NCBI RefSeq assembly: GCF_009689985.1
Contig: NZ_QBAW01000001.1
Coordinates: 62,001-126,000 of the forward strand
Length of the DNA stretch: 64,000 nucleotides
Reading direction: 5' to 3'
Source of the DNA: Helicobacter pylori
GTDB lineage: Bacteria > Campylobacterota > Campylobacteria > Campylobacterales > Helicobacteraceae
The notes beneath the pieces are model-generated. The model had not been told where the DNA came from, searched no databases, and was given only the letters and a program-made list of their open reading frames with translations. The position numbers and the translations under genes were made by a program. Shown piece by piece: positions 7,758 to 17,254 of this stretch (positions are counted from its first letter, which is position 1; the number at the start of each line of letters is the position of its first letter).

Positions 7758-10298
7758 GTGCTGAATGAAGAGCAAAATTCTAAAGAATTAGAAGAAAAAG
7801 GGGGCGAAAACAAAAACGAAAAAGAAACCCCCCTAAAGGGCATTCATTCTAAAATCCCCTCTTTGAAGCAGGCTTTGGAGCAGACGATTAATAAAATCAA
7901 AAGCTCTAAAGAGTTTTTCAAACAATTCTTACACAATAAAAAAAAGCTTTATATCGCGCTTGGAATATTGCTTTCACTCATCGCGCTCATTGTGGCTTTG
8001 AGTTTGTTACTAGGGCATAAAAAAGAAAATCAACAAACTTCTTTACAAACTAATACCGCCACCACCAATAACGAAACGCCTAACGACACCAATAACGCTA
8101 ACAACGCACAAGCCGAGGGGCAAATAGAGAATTTAGATTTACCCGATTTAATCGGCAAGGACTCCCTCAAACGAAACGATGAAAATCAAGTGGATGCGAT
8201 CATGAAAAAAGCGAGCCTTTTGTATGAGCAAGGGCAAAAAGATGAAGCCTTACACCTGTTTGACAAAGCCGCTTCTTTTTCGCAAGGGATTGCGAGCCAT
8301 AATTTAGGGGTGATTAAGTTTAAAGAAAAGGATTTTAACGGGGCGTTGGATCTGTTTGATTCTAGCATCGCTTCTAAAGAAAACGCGAGCGTGAGCGCGA
8401 TTGATGCGTTGGTGAGCGCTTATCATTTGCAAGATGCGGATTTGTATTATCATTATCTAAAAATTGCGAGAGACACTTTGTATAAAGACTATAAAAAGTC
8501 TTTTTATTCCTACGCTTACGCGCTCAAATCCTATTACGCCGGGGAGTATTTTGAAGCCCTTTCGCCCTTAATGCACCCTAATTCCAACGCTTTTTTAAAA
8601 CCTAATGCGCGCCTAGCGTCTAAATTGTTTTTGATGTTTAAAGATGAAACGAACGCTTATAAGCAATTGCAAAAAAGCGCCAACGCCCAAGATGGGCTTG
8701 CTTTAGGGCTTTTGCAGGCGCGTTTGGGCCATTACAAGCAGGCTTTGGAGCATTTGCAGCATTATTTGCACAACTACCCTAAAGATTTAAACGCTTTAAT
8801 GGCTTTGGAATTGGTGAGTTTGAAAAAAGGCGACATCCTTAAAGCGAGCGAAGCCTTAAAACTGGCCAGCCACACGCCAGAAGACACGCTATTAGCCAAC
8901 TCTTTTTACCCCATCAAGCCCACTATAAACCCTGTTTTTTTGGATAAAGAAAGAGCCAAAGAGCGTTTTTGGAACACGCAATATTTTGAAGGCAAAAGGG
9001 ATTTTATCTACCGCTTGCTCTTTTATTACGCCCCTTTTAAGGTTTTAGACTCTAAAGAAACCTTAGGCGTGATTGAAGAGGGGCTGTTTCTTTTAGACTC
9101 TGATGCACAAAAGGATTTAGAGGGGGCAAGCCTTGCTTTTAAAAGGGGGCGTTTGATGGCGATAGCGGATAAAAACGCGCTCAAAGGGTTGAAAGCGTTA
9201 GAAAACAAGCGCTTGAAAAAAGCCCTTTCTTTTTTTGATTCGTCTTTAAAAAACAGCCCCAATAACGCACTCTTGCATTATAATACGGGCTTGATTTATG
9301 CGCAATTAGAAAATTACCACAAAGCCTATTTCCATTTTTTAAGGGCTTTTCATTTGAATTCTGCGGATTATTTGAGCGCGGTTTTTGCAATTCTAGCCTC
9401 GCATTTCACCCACGAAGACACCACGGAGTTTTTAAGAGAAATCACAGAGAATTTTTATAGTCAGGATTTTTCTAGCCCCACGCAAAAAGCTTTACTATCT
9501 TCGCTCATCGCTTATTTGAATTACCGCACCAATTGGGATATGGACTGGCTTAAAAACGCCCCTAAAAAGCTCCCTTTTTATTACGCGCTAGAAGCGGTGT
9601 TCGCTAAAGAGAGCAAGGATAAAAAATTGATGGTGCAATCTTTTGGGAATTTAAAAAAAATGCTCCCTAAAGATCTCATCTCTAATATCTTTTATGAAAT
9701 CGTTTCGTATTATGATGCGAGTATCCGGCATACTTTAAGCATTTACACCCTTTTAGATTCGCATAAAATCAGTTGGGATCAAACCATGCAAGGGCCTATT
9801 TTGGGGCGTCATTTCTACACTTACATGGGATTTATGGTCAATGATTTGGATCATCAAGAAAAATTATTAGAGCAAAAAATCGCCAGTTTAGAAGAGAGAG
9901 AAGCCCCTAACGATTGGTTAGAAAATTTAGCGCTAGTGAGTTTGTTTCAAGGCCAGTATGAAAAAGCGGGCGCGTTGTATCAAAACTTAATTAGCGATCT
10001 TAAGGACAATGAGGTGCGCTTAAAAATCCTAGCGGGTTTAACCTATATCGCGCAAAAGAATTACAATAACGCCGCTTTATGGCTAGAGCTTGGGAAATTA
10101 GACGATCCGAATAATGAAAATATCCGTTACGCTTTAGGGTTGTTGTATCAAAGAAAGGGGGACTTGAAATCAGCGCTAAACCATTTTTTAGCCATTAAAA
10201 CCTCTGATTTTTCGTCGCCTTATTTTGATTTTGAAATTGACACCAACCTTTTAAAAGAGCGTTTAAACCAAGAAGAAAAGGGCGAGTTTTTAGAATAA
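7758..10298 (+). CDS. pflB: TPR-repeat membrane protein, flagellar motor scaffold PflB
   Basis: 846 residues from a GTG start. A charged cytoplasmic N-terminus (~60 residues) precedes one membrane helix (about residues 63-86), an Asn/Thr-rich linker, and then a periplasmic part made of tetratricopeptide-like helical repeats (for example ASHNLGVIKFKEKDFNGALD and the later NALLHYNTGLIYAQLENYHK). The position next to serS and the size and topology match Campylobacter PflB (gene next to serS), which with PflA scaffolds the wide stator ring of the flagellar motor. The identification rests on synteny and architecture. Corresponds to HP1479. Confidence 0.75.
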   Translation: MLNEEQNSKELEEKGGENKNEKETPLKGIHSKIPSLKQALEQTINKIKSSKEFFKQFLHNKKKLYIALGILLSLIALIVALSLLLGHKKENQQTSLQTNTATTNNETPNDTNNANNAQAEGQIENLDLPDLIGKDSLKRNDENQVDAIMKKASLLYEQGQKDEALHLFDKAASFSQGIASHNLGVIKFKEKDFNGALDLFDSSIASKENASVSAIDALVSAYHLQDADLYYHYLKIARDTLYKDYKKSFYSYAYALKSYYAGEYFEALSPLMHPNSNAFLKPNARLASKLFLMFKDETNAYKQLQKSANAQDGLALGLLQARLGHYKQALEHLQHYLHNYPKDLNALMALELVSLKKGDILKASEALKLASHTPEDTLLANSFYPIKPTINPVFLDKERAKERFWNTQYFEGKRDFIYRLLFYYAPFKVLDSKETLGVIEEGLFLLDSDAQKDLEGASLAFKRGRLMAIADKNALKGLKALENKRLKKALSFFDSSLKNSPNNALLHYNTGLIYAQLENYHKAYFHFLRAFHLNSADYLSAVFAILASHFTHEDTTEFLREITENFYSQDFSSPTQKALLSSLIAYLNYRTNWDMDWLKNAPKKLPFYYALEAVFAKESKDKKLMVQSFGNLKKMLPKDLISNIFYEIVSYYDASIRHTLSIYTLLDSHKISWDQTMQGPILGRHFYTYMGFMVNDLDHQEKLLEQKIASLEEREAPNDWLENLALVSLFQGQYEKAGALYQNLISDLKDNEVRLKILAGLTYIAQKNYNNAALWLELGKLDDPNNENIRYALGLLYQRKGDLKSALNHFLAIKTSDFSSPYFDFEIDTNLLKERLNQEEKGEFLE

Positions 10299-12343
10299 TG
10301 GGTTTTGAAAAAAGCATTTTAGACAATTTGAACGGAGCGCAAAAAATCGCTGCAAGCCACATTCAAGGGCCTTTGTTGATTTTAGCGGGAGCTGGGAGCG
10401 GCAAGACTAAGACTTTAACGAGCCGTTTGGCGTATTTGATTGGCGCTTGTGGCGTGCCTAGCGAGAACACTCTAACGCTCACTTTCACCAATAAAGCGAG
10501 TAAAGAAATGCAAGAAAGGGCTTTGAAATTGTTGAAAAACCAAACCCTTATCCCCCCCTTGCTTTGCACTTTCCATCGTTTTGGTTTGCTGTTTTTAAGG
10601 CAACGCATGAGCCTTTTAAAAAGAACGTGCGATTTTTCGGTGCTAGATAGCGATGAAGTCAAAACGCTGTGCAAGCAGCTCAAAATTTCAAACTTTAGAG
10701 CCAATATTTCTCAAATCAAAAACGGCATGATGGATTTGAGTGCGCAAGATAGCGAATGTTACAAAGCGTATGAGCTTTATCAAAACGCGCTCAAAAAAGA
10801 CAATTTAGTGGATTTTGACGATTTGCTTTGTTTGAGCCTTAAGATTTTACAAGATAATGAAAAACTCGCCAAAGAGGTTAGCGAACGCTACCATTACATT
10901 ATGGTAGATGAGTATCAAGACACGAACGCCTTGCAATTGGAGTTTTTAAAACAATTGAGTTTCACGCACCATAATTTGTGCGTGGTGGGCGATGACGATC
11001 AGAGCATTTATGGTTTTAGGGGGGCGGATATTTCTAACATTTTAAATTTTTCCAAGCATTTTAAAGGGGCTAAAATAGTGAAATTAGAGACCAACTACCG
11101 CTCTAGCGCTGAAATCTTAGCGTGTGCTAATTCCCTTATCAGCCATAACCAACACCGCCATATTAAAACGCTTCAAAGTTTCAAAGGCTCGCATAAAAGC
11201 GTGGTTTGTAAAGAATATTTGACGCAAAAAGAAGAGAGCTTGGATGTGGCTTATCAGATCAAAGCCCTTTTAAAGAAGGGCGAAAATTTAGAAAATATCG
11301 CTATTTTGTATCGCTTAAACGGGCTTAGTCGCAGCATTGAAGAGAGCTTGAACGCTTTGAATATCCCCTATAGGCTTATTGGAGCGGTAAGTTTCTATGA
11401 AAGAGCAGAGGTTAAAGACGCTTTGGCGTTCATGCATTTAGTGGCTAAAAAAGACGATCGCTTTTTTATCAGGCGCGTTTTAAACAAGCCCTCAAGAGGC
11501 CTTGGCAAGATCACTCAAGAATTGATTTTTTCTCTTTTAGATGGTGAGGACTTGAATTTAGAAGAAGCGCTAAAATTTGGGGTGTTTAAAGGCAAATTAA
11601 ACCCTAAAAACGAACACGCTTTGAATAAATTTATCGCTATGATAGGGCGTTTGAGGGAGGCTTTTGAAATTTCAGTAGAGGAGTTTTGTGCTCGGTTTTT
11701 AGAAGAAACCAACCTTTTAAAAAGCTATGAAAAAGAAGACAATTACGAAGAAAGAGAGGGCTTTGTTAAAGAGCTTTTAAGCTTAGTGAAAGAGCATTTT
11801 AAAACTAACCCCACGCATTCTTTACTGGATTTTTTGAATGAAAGCGTTTTAGATACCCATAATACAGAAAACGCGCAAAAAGTGAGTTGCATGAGCGTGC
11901 ATATGAGTAAGGGGTTAGAGTTTAAGCATGTGTTTGTGATCGGGTTAGAAGAAGGGTTTTTCCCGCATAGGGGGTTCAATCAAGAAAGCGATTTGGAAGA
12001 AGAAAGGCGCTTGGCTTACGTAGCGATCACTAGGGCGAAAGAAGAATTACAACTTTCTTATGTCAAAGAGCGTTCGTATTTTGGGAGGAAAATTTCTTGC
12101 TCGCCCTCTGTGTTTTTAGAAGAGGCCAAGCTGCTCAAAAGTGATCAAACCCCTAAACAGGATCATAAAAAAAACACGCCCATTAAAGTGGGGGATTTAA
12201 TCAAACATAAGATTTTTGGCACCGGTAGGGTTTTAGGCGTAGAAAAAGGCTTGAGCGGTTTGTGCTTGAAAATCAATTGCGGAGGGAATGTCTATGATAA
12301 AATCTCAGAAAAATTTGTAGAAAAAGTGGATAACGGGTTTTGA
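10298..12343 (+). CDS. uvrD: UvrD/Rep-family superfamily 1 DNA helicase
   Basis: 681 residues, with all SF1A motifs in order: Q-motif LNGAQKIAAS, Walker A LAGAGSGKTKTLTSRL (~residue 28), TFTNKASKEM, Walker B VDEYQDTNALQLEF, VGDDDQSIYGFRGAD, LETNYRSS, SVHMSKGLEFKHVFVIGLEEG and VAITRAKEEL. It unwinds 3'-5' in repair and replication restart. It is shorter than E. coli UvrD (720 residues) but keeps the C-terminal tail with a Tudor-like KVGDLIKHKIFGTGRVLGVE segment. ATG overlaps the pflB stop region. Corresponds to HP1478. Confidence 0.93.
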   Translation: MGFEKSILDNLNGAQKIAASHIQGPLLILAGAGSGKTKTLTSRLAYLIGACGVPSENTLTLTFTNKASKEMQERALKLLKNQTLIPPLLCTFHRFGLLFLRQRMSLLKRTCDFSVLDSDEVKTLCKQLKISNFRANISQIKNGMMDLSAQDSECYKAYELYQNALKKDNLVDFDDLLCLSLKILQDNEKLAKEVSERYHYIMVDEYQDTNALQLEFLKQLSFTHHNLCVVGDDDQSIYGFRGADISNILNFSKHFKGAKIVKLETNYRSSAEILACANSLISHNQHRHIKTLQSFKGSHKSVVCKEYLTQKEESLDVAYQIKALLKKGENLENIAILYRLNGLSRSIEESLNALNIPYRLIGAVSFYERAEVKDALAFMHLVAKKDDRFFIRRVLNKPSRGLGKITQELIFSLLDGEDLNLEEALKFGVFKGKLNPKNEHALNKFIAMIGRLREAFEISVEEFCARFLEETNLLKSYEKEDNYEEREGFVKELLSLVKEHFKTNPTHSLLDFLNESVLDTHNTENAQKVSCMSVHMSKGLEFKHVFVIGLEEGFFPHRGFNQESDLEEERRLAYVAITRAKEELQLSYVKERSYFGRKISCSPSVFLEEAKLLKSDQTPKQDHKKNTPIKVGDLIKHKIFGTGRVLGVEKGLSGLCLKINCGGNVYDKISEKFVEKVDNGF

Positions 12344-12996
12344 AAATTTTAACCCTTTTTTTCATGGTTTTACGCACGCTACTAGCTATGGATACCAACA
12401 CGCTTAAAACAGAGATTAAAGCAATTTACCTTAAAGAATACCAAGACTTGAAATTAGAAATTGAAACCATTAACTTAGAAATCCCAGAGCGCTTTTCTAA
12501 CGCTCCCATTTTAAGCTATGAATTGAGCGCTTCTAACAAGCTTAAAAAAGATGGGGTCGTGTTTTTAAGATTGGAAAATGAGCCTAATTTACGCCTACCG
12601 GTGCGTTATAGCGTGATAGGCAGCATGCAGGCTTTTAAAAGCATAAGCGCGATTAAAAAAGACGAGAACATCACCGCTAGCAATACCAAAAAAGAGCGCG
12701 TTTTGTTTGGCGCGCTTTCTAACCCCTTATTAGAGGGTGCGATTGATAGAGTGAGCGCGAAAAATTTTATCCCCCCTGACACGCTTTTAAGCATGGATAA
12801 AACCCAAGCCTTAATCATCGTGCGTAAAAACGACATCATCACCGGGGTGTATGAAGAGGGGCAAATCAGCATAGAAATAAGCCTAAAAGCCCTAGAAAAT
12901 GGCGCACTTAATCAAATCATTCAAGCCAAGAATTTAGAAAGCAATAAAATCTTAAAAGCAAAAGTGTTGAGCAGCTCTAAAGCGCAAATCTTATAA
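12340..12996 (+). CDS. flgA: probable FlgA, flagellar P-ring assembly chaperone
   Basis: 218 residues, TTG start overlapping the helicase stop (TTGA). A short hydrophobic leader (residues 1-16) suggests export. The C-terminal half looks like an SAF/FlgA domain: a conserved IPPDTLLSMDKTQALIIVRKN-like region, then GVYEEGQISIEISLKALENG and a final basic NKILKAKVLSSSKAQIL tail resembling the FlgA end. FlgA is a periplasmic chaperone for P-ring (FlgI) assembly. The neighbours ubiX, coaD and tmk follow flgA in the same order in Campylobacter. Corresponds to HP1477, often annotated only as hypothetical. Confidence 0.7.
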   Translation: MKILTLFFMVLRTLLAMDTNTLKTEIKAIYLKEYQDLKLEIETINLEIPERFSNAPILSYELSASNKLKKDGVVFLRLENEPNLRLPVRYSVIGSMQAFKSISAIKKDENITASNTKKERVLFGALSNPLLEGAIDRVSAKNFIPPDTLLSMDKTQALIIVRKNDIITGVYEEGQISIEISLKALENGALNQIIQAKNLESNKILKAKVLSSSKAQIL

Positions 12997-13005
12997 AGGA
13001 CATTC

Positions 13006-13569
13006 ATGAAATTAGTTTTAGGCATCAGCGGGGCGAGCGGGATACCCCTAGCCTTGCGGTTTTTAGAAAAATTACCCAAAGAAATTGAAGTTTTTGTCGT
13101 GGCGTCTAAGAACGCGCATGTCGTGGCGTTAGAAGAATCTAATATCAATCTTAAAAACGCCATGAAAGATTTACGGCCTAGCGCGACTTTTTTCAACGAG
13201 CAAGACATTCATGCAAGCATCGCTTCAGGGAGTTATGGTATCCATAAAATGGCGATCATTCCAGCGAGCATGGACATGGTGGCTAAAATCGCGCATGGCT
13301 TTGGAGGGGATTTGATCTCTAGGAGCGCCTCTGTGATGCTTAAAGAAAAGCGTCCCTTACTCATTGCCCCTAGAGAAATGCCTTTAAGCGCTATCATGTT
13401 GGAAAATTTGCTCAAACTCGCCCATTCTAATGCGATCATCGCGCCGCCTGTGATGACTTATTACACCCAGAGCAAGACTTTAGAAGCGATGCAAGATTTT
13501 TTAGTGGGGAAGTGGTTTGACAGCTTAGGGATAGAAAATGACTTATACCCACGATGGGGAATGAACTGA
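13006..13569 (+). CDS. ubiX: flavin prenyltransferase UbiX
   Basis: 187 residues, flavoprotein fold with [20 protein letters not shown] at the N-terminus (FMN phosphate-binding loop), the [20 protein letters not shown] motif with the conserved SMxxxA region, and [13 protein letters not shown]. The enzyme makes prenylated FMN, the cofactor of UbiD-type decarboxylases, here presumably for quinone synthesis. Its stop overlaps the coaD start (TGATG arrangement at 13567-13571). Corresponds to HP1476. Confidence 0.92.
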   Translation: MKLVLGISGASGIPLALRFLEKLPKEIEVFVVASKNAHVVALEESNINLKNAMKDLRPSATFFNEQDIHASIASGSYGIHKMAIIPASMDMVAKIAHGFGGDLISRSASVMLKEKRPLLIAPREMPLSAIMLENLLKLAHSNAIIAPPVMTYYTQSKTLEAMQDFLVGKWFDSLGIENDLYPRWGMN

Positions 13570-14042
13570 TGCAAAAAATCGGCATTTACCCAGGCACTTT
13601 TGATCCGGTCACTAACGGGCATATAGACATCATCCACCGCTCTAGCGAATTGTTTGAAAAGCTCATTGTCGCTGTGGCGCACTCAAGCGCTAAAAACCCC
13701 ATGTTTAGTTTAGATGAGCGTTTAAAAATGATGCAACTGGCCACTAAAAATTTTAAAAATGTAGAATGCGTTGCGTTTGAAGGGCTATTAGCTAATTTGG
13801 CTAAAGAATACCATTGTAAGGTGTTAGTTAGGGGCTTAAGGGTGGTGAGCGATTTTGAATACGAATTGCAAATGGGTTATGCGAACAAATCCTTAAACCA
13901 CGAATTAGAAACCTTGTATTTCATGCCCACTTTACAAAACGCTTTCATCAGCTCTTCTATCGTGCGATCCATTATCGCGCATAAGGGCGATGCGAGCCAT
14001 TTAGTGCCTAAAGAAATTTATCCTTTGATTTCAAAGGTTTAA
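13569..14042 (+). CDS. coaD: phosphopantetheine adenylyltransferase
   Basis: 157 residues from ATG at 13569. GGGGA lies eight bases upstream and the length matches the known H. pylori enzyme; an upstream in-frame ATG at 13554 would add five residues and overlap ubiX further. Motifs: [18 protein letters not shown] (nucleotidyltransferase T/HxGH loop) and the [20 protein letters not shown] and [10 protein letters not shown] segments of PPAT. It transfers AMP to 4'-phosphopantetheine in coenzyme A synthesis. Formerly called kdtB. Corresponds to HP1475. Confidence 0.95.
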   Translation: MQKIGIYPGTFDPVTNGHIDIIHRSSELFEKLIVAVAHSSAKNPMFSLDERLKMMQLATKNFKNVECVAFEGLLANLAKEYHCKVLVRGLRVVSDFEYELQMGYANKSLNHELETLYFMPTLQNAFISSSIVRSIIAHKGDASHLVPKEIYPLISKV

Positions 14043-14043
14043 A

Positions 14044-14619
14044 ATGTATGTGGTGTTAGAAGGCGTTGATGGCGCGGGCAAAAGTACTCAAGTAGGATTA
14101 TTAAAAAACAGGTTTAAAAACGCCCTTTTTACCAAAGAGCCAGGGGGGACAAAAATAGGCGAGAGTTTAAGGCGTATCGCTTTGAATGAAAATATCAGTG
14201 AATTAGCCCGAGCGTTTTTATTTTTAAGCGATAGGGCTGAGCATACAGAAAGCGTGATCAAACCGGCATTGAAAGAAAAAAAACTCATTATTAGCGACAG
14301 GAGTTTGATCTCTGGCATGGCTTATAGCGAGTTTTCAAGCCTAGAATTAAACCTGCTTGCCACTCAAAGCATCTTGCCTGAAAAAATCGTTCTTTTACTC
14401 ATAGACAAAGAGGGCTTAAAACAGCGCTTAAGCCTTAAAAGTTTAGACAAAATAGAAAACCAAGGCGCAGAAAAATTACTTCATATCCAGCAAAAGATCA
14501 AAACCCACGCTTATGCGTTAAAAGAAAAATTCGGGTGCGAAGTTTTGGAACTAAACGCCAAAGAAAGCGTTAAAAACTTGCACGAGAAAATCGCCGTCTT
14601 TATAGAATGCGTTGTTTAA
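14044..14619 (+). CDS. tmk: thymidylate kinase
   Basis: 191 residues, P-loop kinase: [18 protein letters not shown] at the start, the DR(S/Y) motif as [14 protein letters not shown] around residues 82-96, and [15 protein letters not shown], the conserved thymidylate kinase EPGG loop. Phosphorylates dTMP to dTDP. It begins two bases after coaD and its end overlaps comFC by 13 bases. Corresponds to HP1474. Confidence 0.95.
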   Translation: MYVVLEGVDGAGKSTQVGLLKNRFKNALFTKEPGGTKIGESLRRIALNENISELARAFLFLSDRAEHTESVIKPALKEKKLIISDRSLISGMAYSEFSSLELNLLATQSILPEKIVLLLIDKEGLKQRLSLKSLDKIENQGAEKLLHIQQKIKTHAYALKEKFGCEVLELNAKESVKNLHEKIAVFIECVV

Positions 14620-15182
14620 CCTGTTTGAAGCTTTCTTTTAAGCCTCTTTGCCCAAATTGCTTAAACGATCTGCCCTTAAGCTTAAAAGTAAGGGTTTTAG
14701 AGGGCGTGAGCGTGTATAGTTTTTACGCTTATAGCGAAATAGAAGAACTTATTAAAAGCAAATACGCGCTGATTGGCTCTCGCATTTTGCCCTTGCTTTC
14801 TCAAAAAGCCGGCGCGGAATTTGTGAAAATCCTAAAAGAAAAAGGCTTGACTACCCCCCTTTATGGCATCGCCATTGATGATAAAATCAAATCCTTTTAC
14901 TCGCATTCAGCCGCGCTTTTAAAAGGCTTTTGTCAAGGCAATTTAAAGCCCACTTACGGGCGTTTAAGGGCTAATAATACTATTTCGTATGCCGGGAAAA
15001 GCTTAGAATTTCGCGCCAATAACCCACGGGATTTCACCTTCAAAGGCGATGAAACTTTAGATTATTTTTTATTAGATGATATTATCACCACCGGCACCAC
15101 CCTAAAAGAAGCCCTAAAATACCTTAAAACCCTAAACACAAAAGCACACTTTGCAATCGCTCTTTGCAGCGCGGATGAATGA
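14607..15182 (+). CDS. comFC: ComFC-type phosphoribosyltransferase-like competence protein
   Basis: 191 residues. The N-terminus has a four-cysteine zinc-binding pattern (CLTC...CPNC, residues ~3-19), and the C-terminal half has a phosphoribosyltransferase loop [16 protein letters not shown] (~residue 152). This is the ComFC/GntX layout. In H. pylori ComFC is a cytoplasmic, membrane-associated factor needed for natural transformation. Start chosen at ATG 14607 inside tmk. Last gene of the flgA-ubiX-coaD-tmk run. Corresponds to HP1473. Confidence 0.85.
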   Translation: MRCLTCLKLSFKPLCPNCLNDLPLSLKVRVLEGVSVYSFYAYSEIEELIKSKYALIGSRILPLLSQKAGAEFVKILKEKGLTTPLYGIAIDDKIKSFYSHSAALLKGFCQGNLKPTYGRLRANNTISYAGKSLEFRANNPRDFTFKGDETLDYFLLDDIITTGTTLKEALKYLKTLNTKAHFAIALCSADE

Positions 15183-15184
15183 GT

Positions 15185-15190
15185 TATAAT
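15185..15190 (+). promoter_or_regulatory. TATAAT -10 box before the BcgI-like methylase/nuclease gene
   Basis: A perfect TATAAT with TG three bases upstream of it, 30 bases before the ATG at 15215, which is itself preceded by AAAGGA. It gives the restriction-modification pair its own promoter just after the comFC stop. Confidence 0.5.
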
Positions 15191-15214
15191 TTTAATTTTT
15201 AAAAGGATAAAACC

Positions 15215-17254
15215 ATGCAAGCTTTTCGGTTAGAAGATGATGTTGATGACTATGTTAAAAAAGAATTGACAAAATTAGGGCTTATGAAAAATAAGGATTT
15301 TAATGTTAAAAGCCAAATGAGTCCTAGCCTTAAAAACGCCCTTTTGAATGCGAGTAAGACTAAAGATAAAACTTCTTATGGCGAGCCAGATTTCAGTTTA
15401 GAAAAATACACGCACCCTAAAAATAAAGAGAGCGTTATCCCTATCATCATAGAAAACAAACTCTACGCTAAAAATTTAAAAAAGCTCAAAAACAGCGTAT
15501 TGCAAAACGATGATCATTCCATTTCAAAATGCGCCGTGAATGGGGCTTTACACTACGCTCAAAATATCCTAAGAAACAAAGAAAAGTATAAAGAATGTAT
15601 CGCTATAGGCATAGCCGGCGATGATGAAGAAAACCTTTTGATAGAAGTGTATTATGTTTTTGCGAGCGGGATCAATTCGCACAAACTCACTAACGCTAAA
15701 AACCTGCATTTTTTAGAAAATCAAGAATCGTTTAACGCTTTTTATAAAGAATGCACGCTCACTGAAGAAGAAAAACATTTTATCTTAATCAAAACCAAAG
15801 CCGATCTAAACGAAACCGCTAAAAAACTCAACCGCCTTATGCATAACCACAACATCACAGCGCCTCAGCGCGTGCTATATGTGAGCGGCATGCTTTTATC
15901 CATGCAAGAAATTAAGGGCAAAAAAGAGGGCTTAAAACCAAGCGATTTAAAAGGCGAATTGACCGATACTAGCCGTGATGGTGTTTTAGTGTTTAACCAA
16001 ATTAGCGAATTTTTGAAAACCAAAAACTTGAGCGAAGAAAAACGAGAACTAATGCTCGCTAGTTTTAAAGAAATCAGTAAAGATCCGCAGCGCGATAAAG
16101 AAACGAGCCTGGATAAAGCCATAAGCATGCTTTTAGAAAAAGATGAAAGCATCACTAAGCAAATTTTTACCTTTCTTTATGAGTTTGTCCATAAGCCCAT
16201 TAATGAAAGCGACAATACCGGTCATTTAGACATCATGGGCGAACTTTATAGCGAATTTTTAAAATACGCTTTAGGGGATGGTAAGGAATTAGGCATTGTT
16301 TTAACCCCGCCTTATGTAACTAAAATGATGAGCGAGCTTTTAGGGGTTAATGCGAAATCCTTTGTGATGGATTTAGCTGCAGGGAGTGCGGGCTTTTTAA
16401 TTTCTTCTATGGTGCTAATGATTGAAGACATTGAAAAAACCTATGGTAAAAACACCACTAAAGCGAACGAAAAAATCAAAGCCATGAAAACCACGCAACT
16501 TTTAGGCGTGGAGCTTAACGCTGAAATGTTTTCTCTAGCCACCACTAACATGATTTTAAGAGGCGATGGATCAAGTTTAATCATCAAAGGCAACACTTTT
16601 GAAACCAGTAAAAAGATTTATGAAGATTTTAAGCCCAATATCCTTTTATTAAACCCTCCTTTCAGCTACGAAGAAAACGGCATGCCTTTTATCAAGTTCG
16701 GGTTAGAGCATATGCAAAAAGGCGGTTTAGGCGCGATCATTATCCAAGATAGCGCAGGGAGCGGGCAAGCGTTAAAATCCAATGTTGAAATTTTAAAAAA
16801 GCATTCGCTTTTAGCGAGCATTAAAATGCCCACCGATTTATTCATGCCTCAAGCCGGGGTGCAAACAAGCGTCTATATTTTTAAAGCCCATGAGCCGCAC
16901 GACTATGAAAAACCCGTTAAATTCATAGACTTTAGAAACGATGGTTTCAAGCGCACCAAAAGAGGCTTAAATGAAACCTCTAACCCCACCAAACGCTACG
17001 AAGAAATCATTAAAATTTACAAAGCCGGCTTAAACGCTAAAGTCTCTAAAGAGCTGTGGGGTGCTTTAGAAACGATCTATATTGAAGACTTTATCGCCAA
17101 GCCGCGCGAAAACAAGCATGCTAAAGACTTTAATTTTGAAGCCCACCAAAAGAATGACACTAAACCCGAATTAGAGGATTTTAAAAGAACGATAGCCGAT
17201 TACCTTTCTTATGAAGTGGGCTTGATTTTAAAAAACCAAACGCCCCCAAAGTGA
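15215..17254 (+). CDS. BcgI-like restriction-modification subunit (N-terminal nuclease plus N6-adenine methylase)
   Basis: 679 residues. A PD-(D/E)xK nuclease site is visible at the N-terminus: P58-D59 (GEPDFS) and E80-N81-K82 (IIIENKL). The middle is a gamma-type adenine methylase: motif I DLAAGSAGFL near residue 384 and motif IV NPPF near residue 478. This is the organisation of BcgI subunit A (RM), which needs a separate specificity subunit B. The partner gene overlaps by four bases (GTGA). Corresponds to HP1472. Cutting and methylation both depend on the downstream phase-variable partner, now OFF. Confidence 0.85.
   Translation: MQAFRLEDDVDDYVKKELTKLGLMKNKDFNVKSQMSPSLKNALLNASKTKDKTSYGEPDFSLEKYTHPKNKESVIPIIIENKLYAKNLKKLKNSVLQNDDHSISKCAVNGALHYAQNILRNKEKYKECIAIGIAGDDEENLLIEVYYVFASGINSHKLTNAKNLHFLENQESFNAFYKECTLTEEEKHFILIKTKADLNETAKKLNRLMHNHNITAPQRVLYVSGMLLSMQEIKGKKEGLKPSDLKGELTDTSRDGVLVFNQISEFLKTKNLSEEKRELMLASFKEISKDPQRDKETSLDKAISMLLEKDESITKQIFTFLYEFVHKPINESDNTGHLDIMGELYSEFLKYALGDGKELGIVLTPPYVTKMMSELLGVNAKSFVMDLAAGSAGFLISSMVLMIEDIEKTYGKNTTKANEKIKAMKTTQLLGVELNAEMFSLATTNMILRGDGSSLIIKGNTFETSKKIYEDFKPNILLLNPPFSYEENGMPFIKFGLEHMQKGGLGAIIIQDSAGSGQALKSNVEILKKHSLLASIKMPTDLFMPQAGVQTSVYIFKAHEPHDYEKPVKFIDFRNDGFKRTKRGLNETSNPTKRYEEIIKIYKAGLNAKVSKELWGALETIYIEDFIAKPRENKHAKDFNFEAHQKNDTKPELEDFKRTIADYLSYEVGLILKNQTPPK

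Noticed and set aside
13554-13568. Earlier in-frame ATG for coaD
   Set aside because: Poor spacing to a ribosome binding site and would add five residues not present in the usual 157-residue enzyme.
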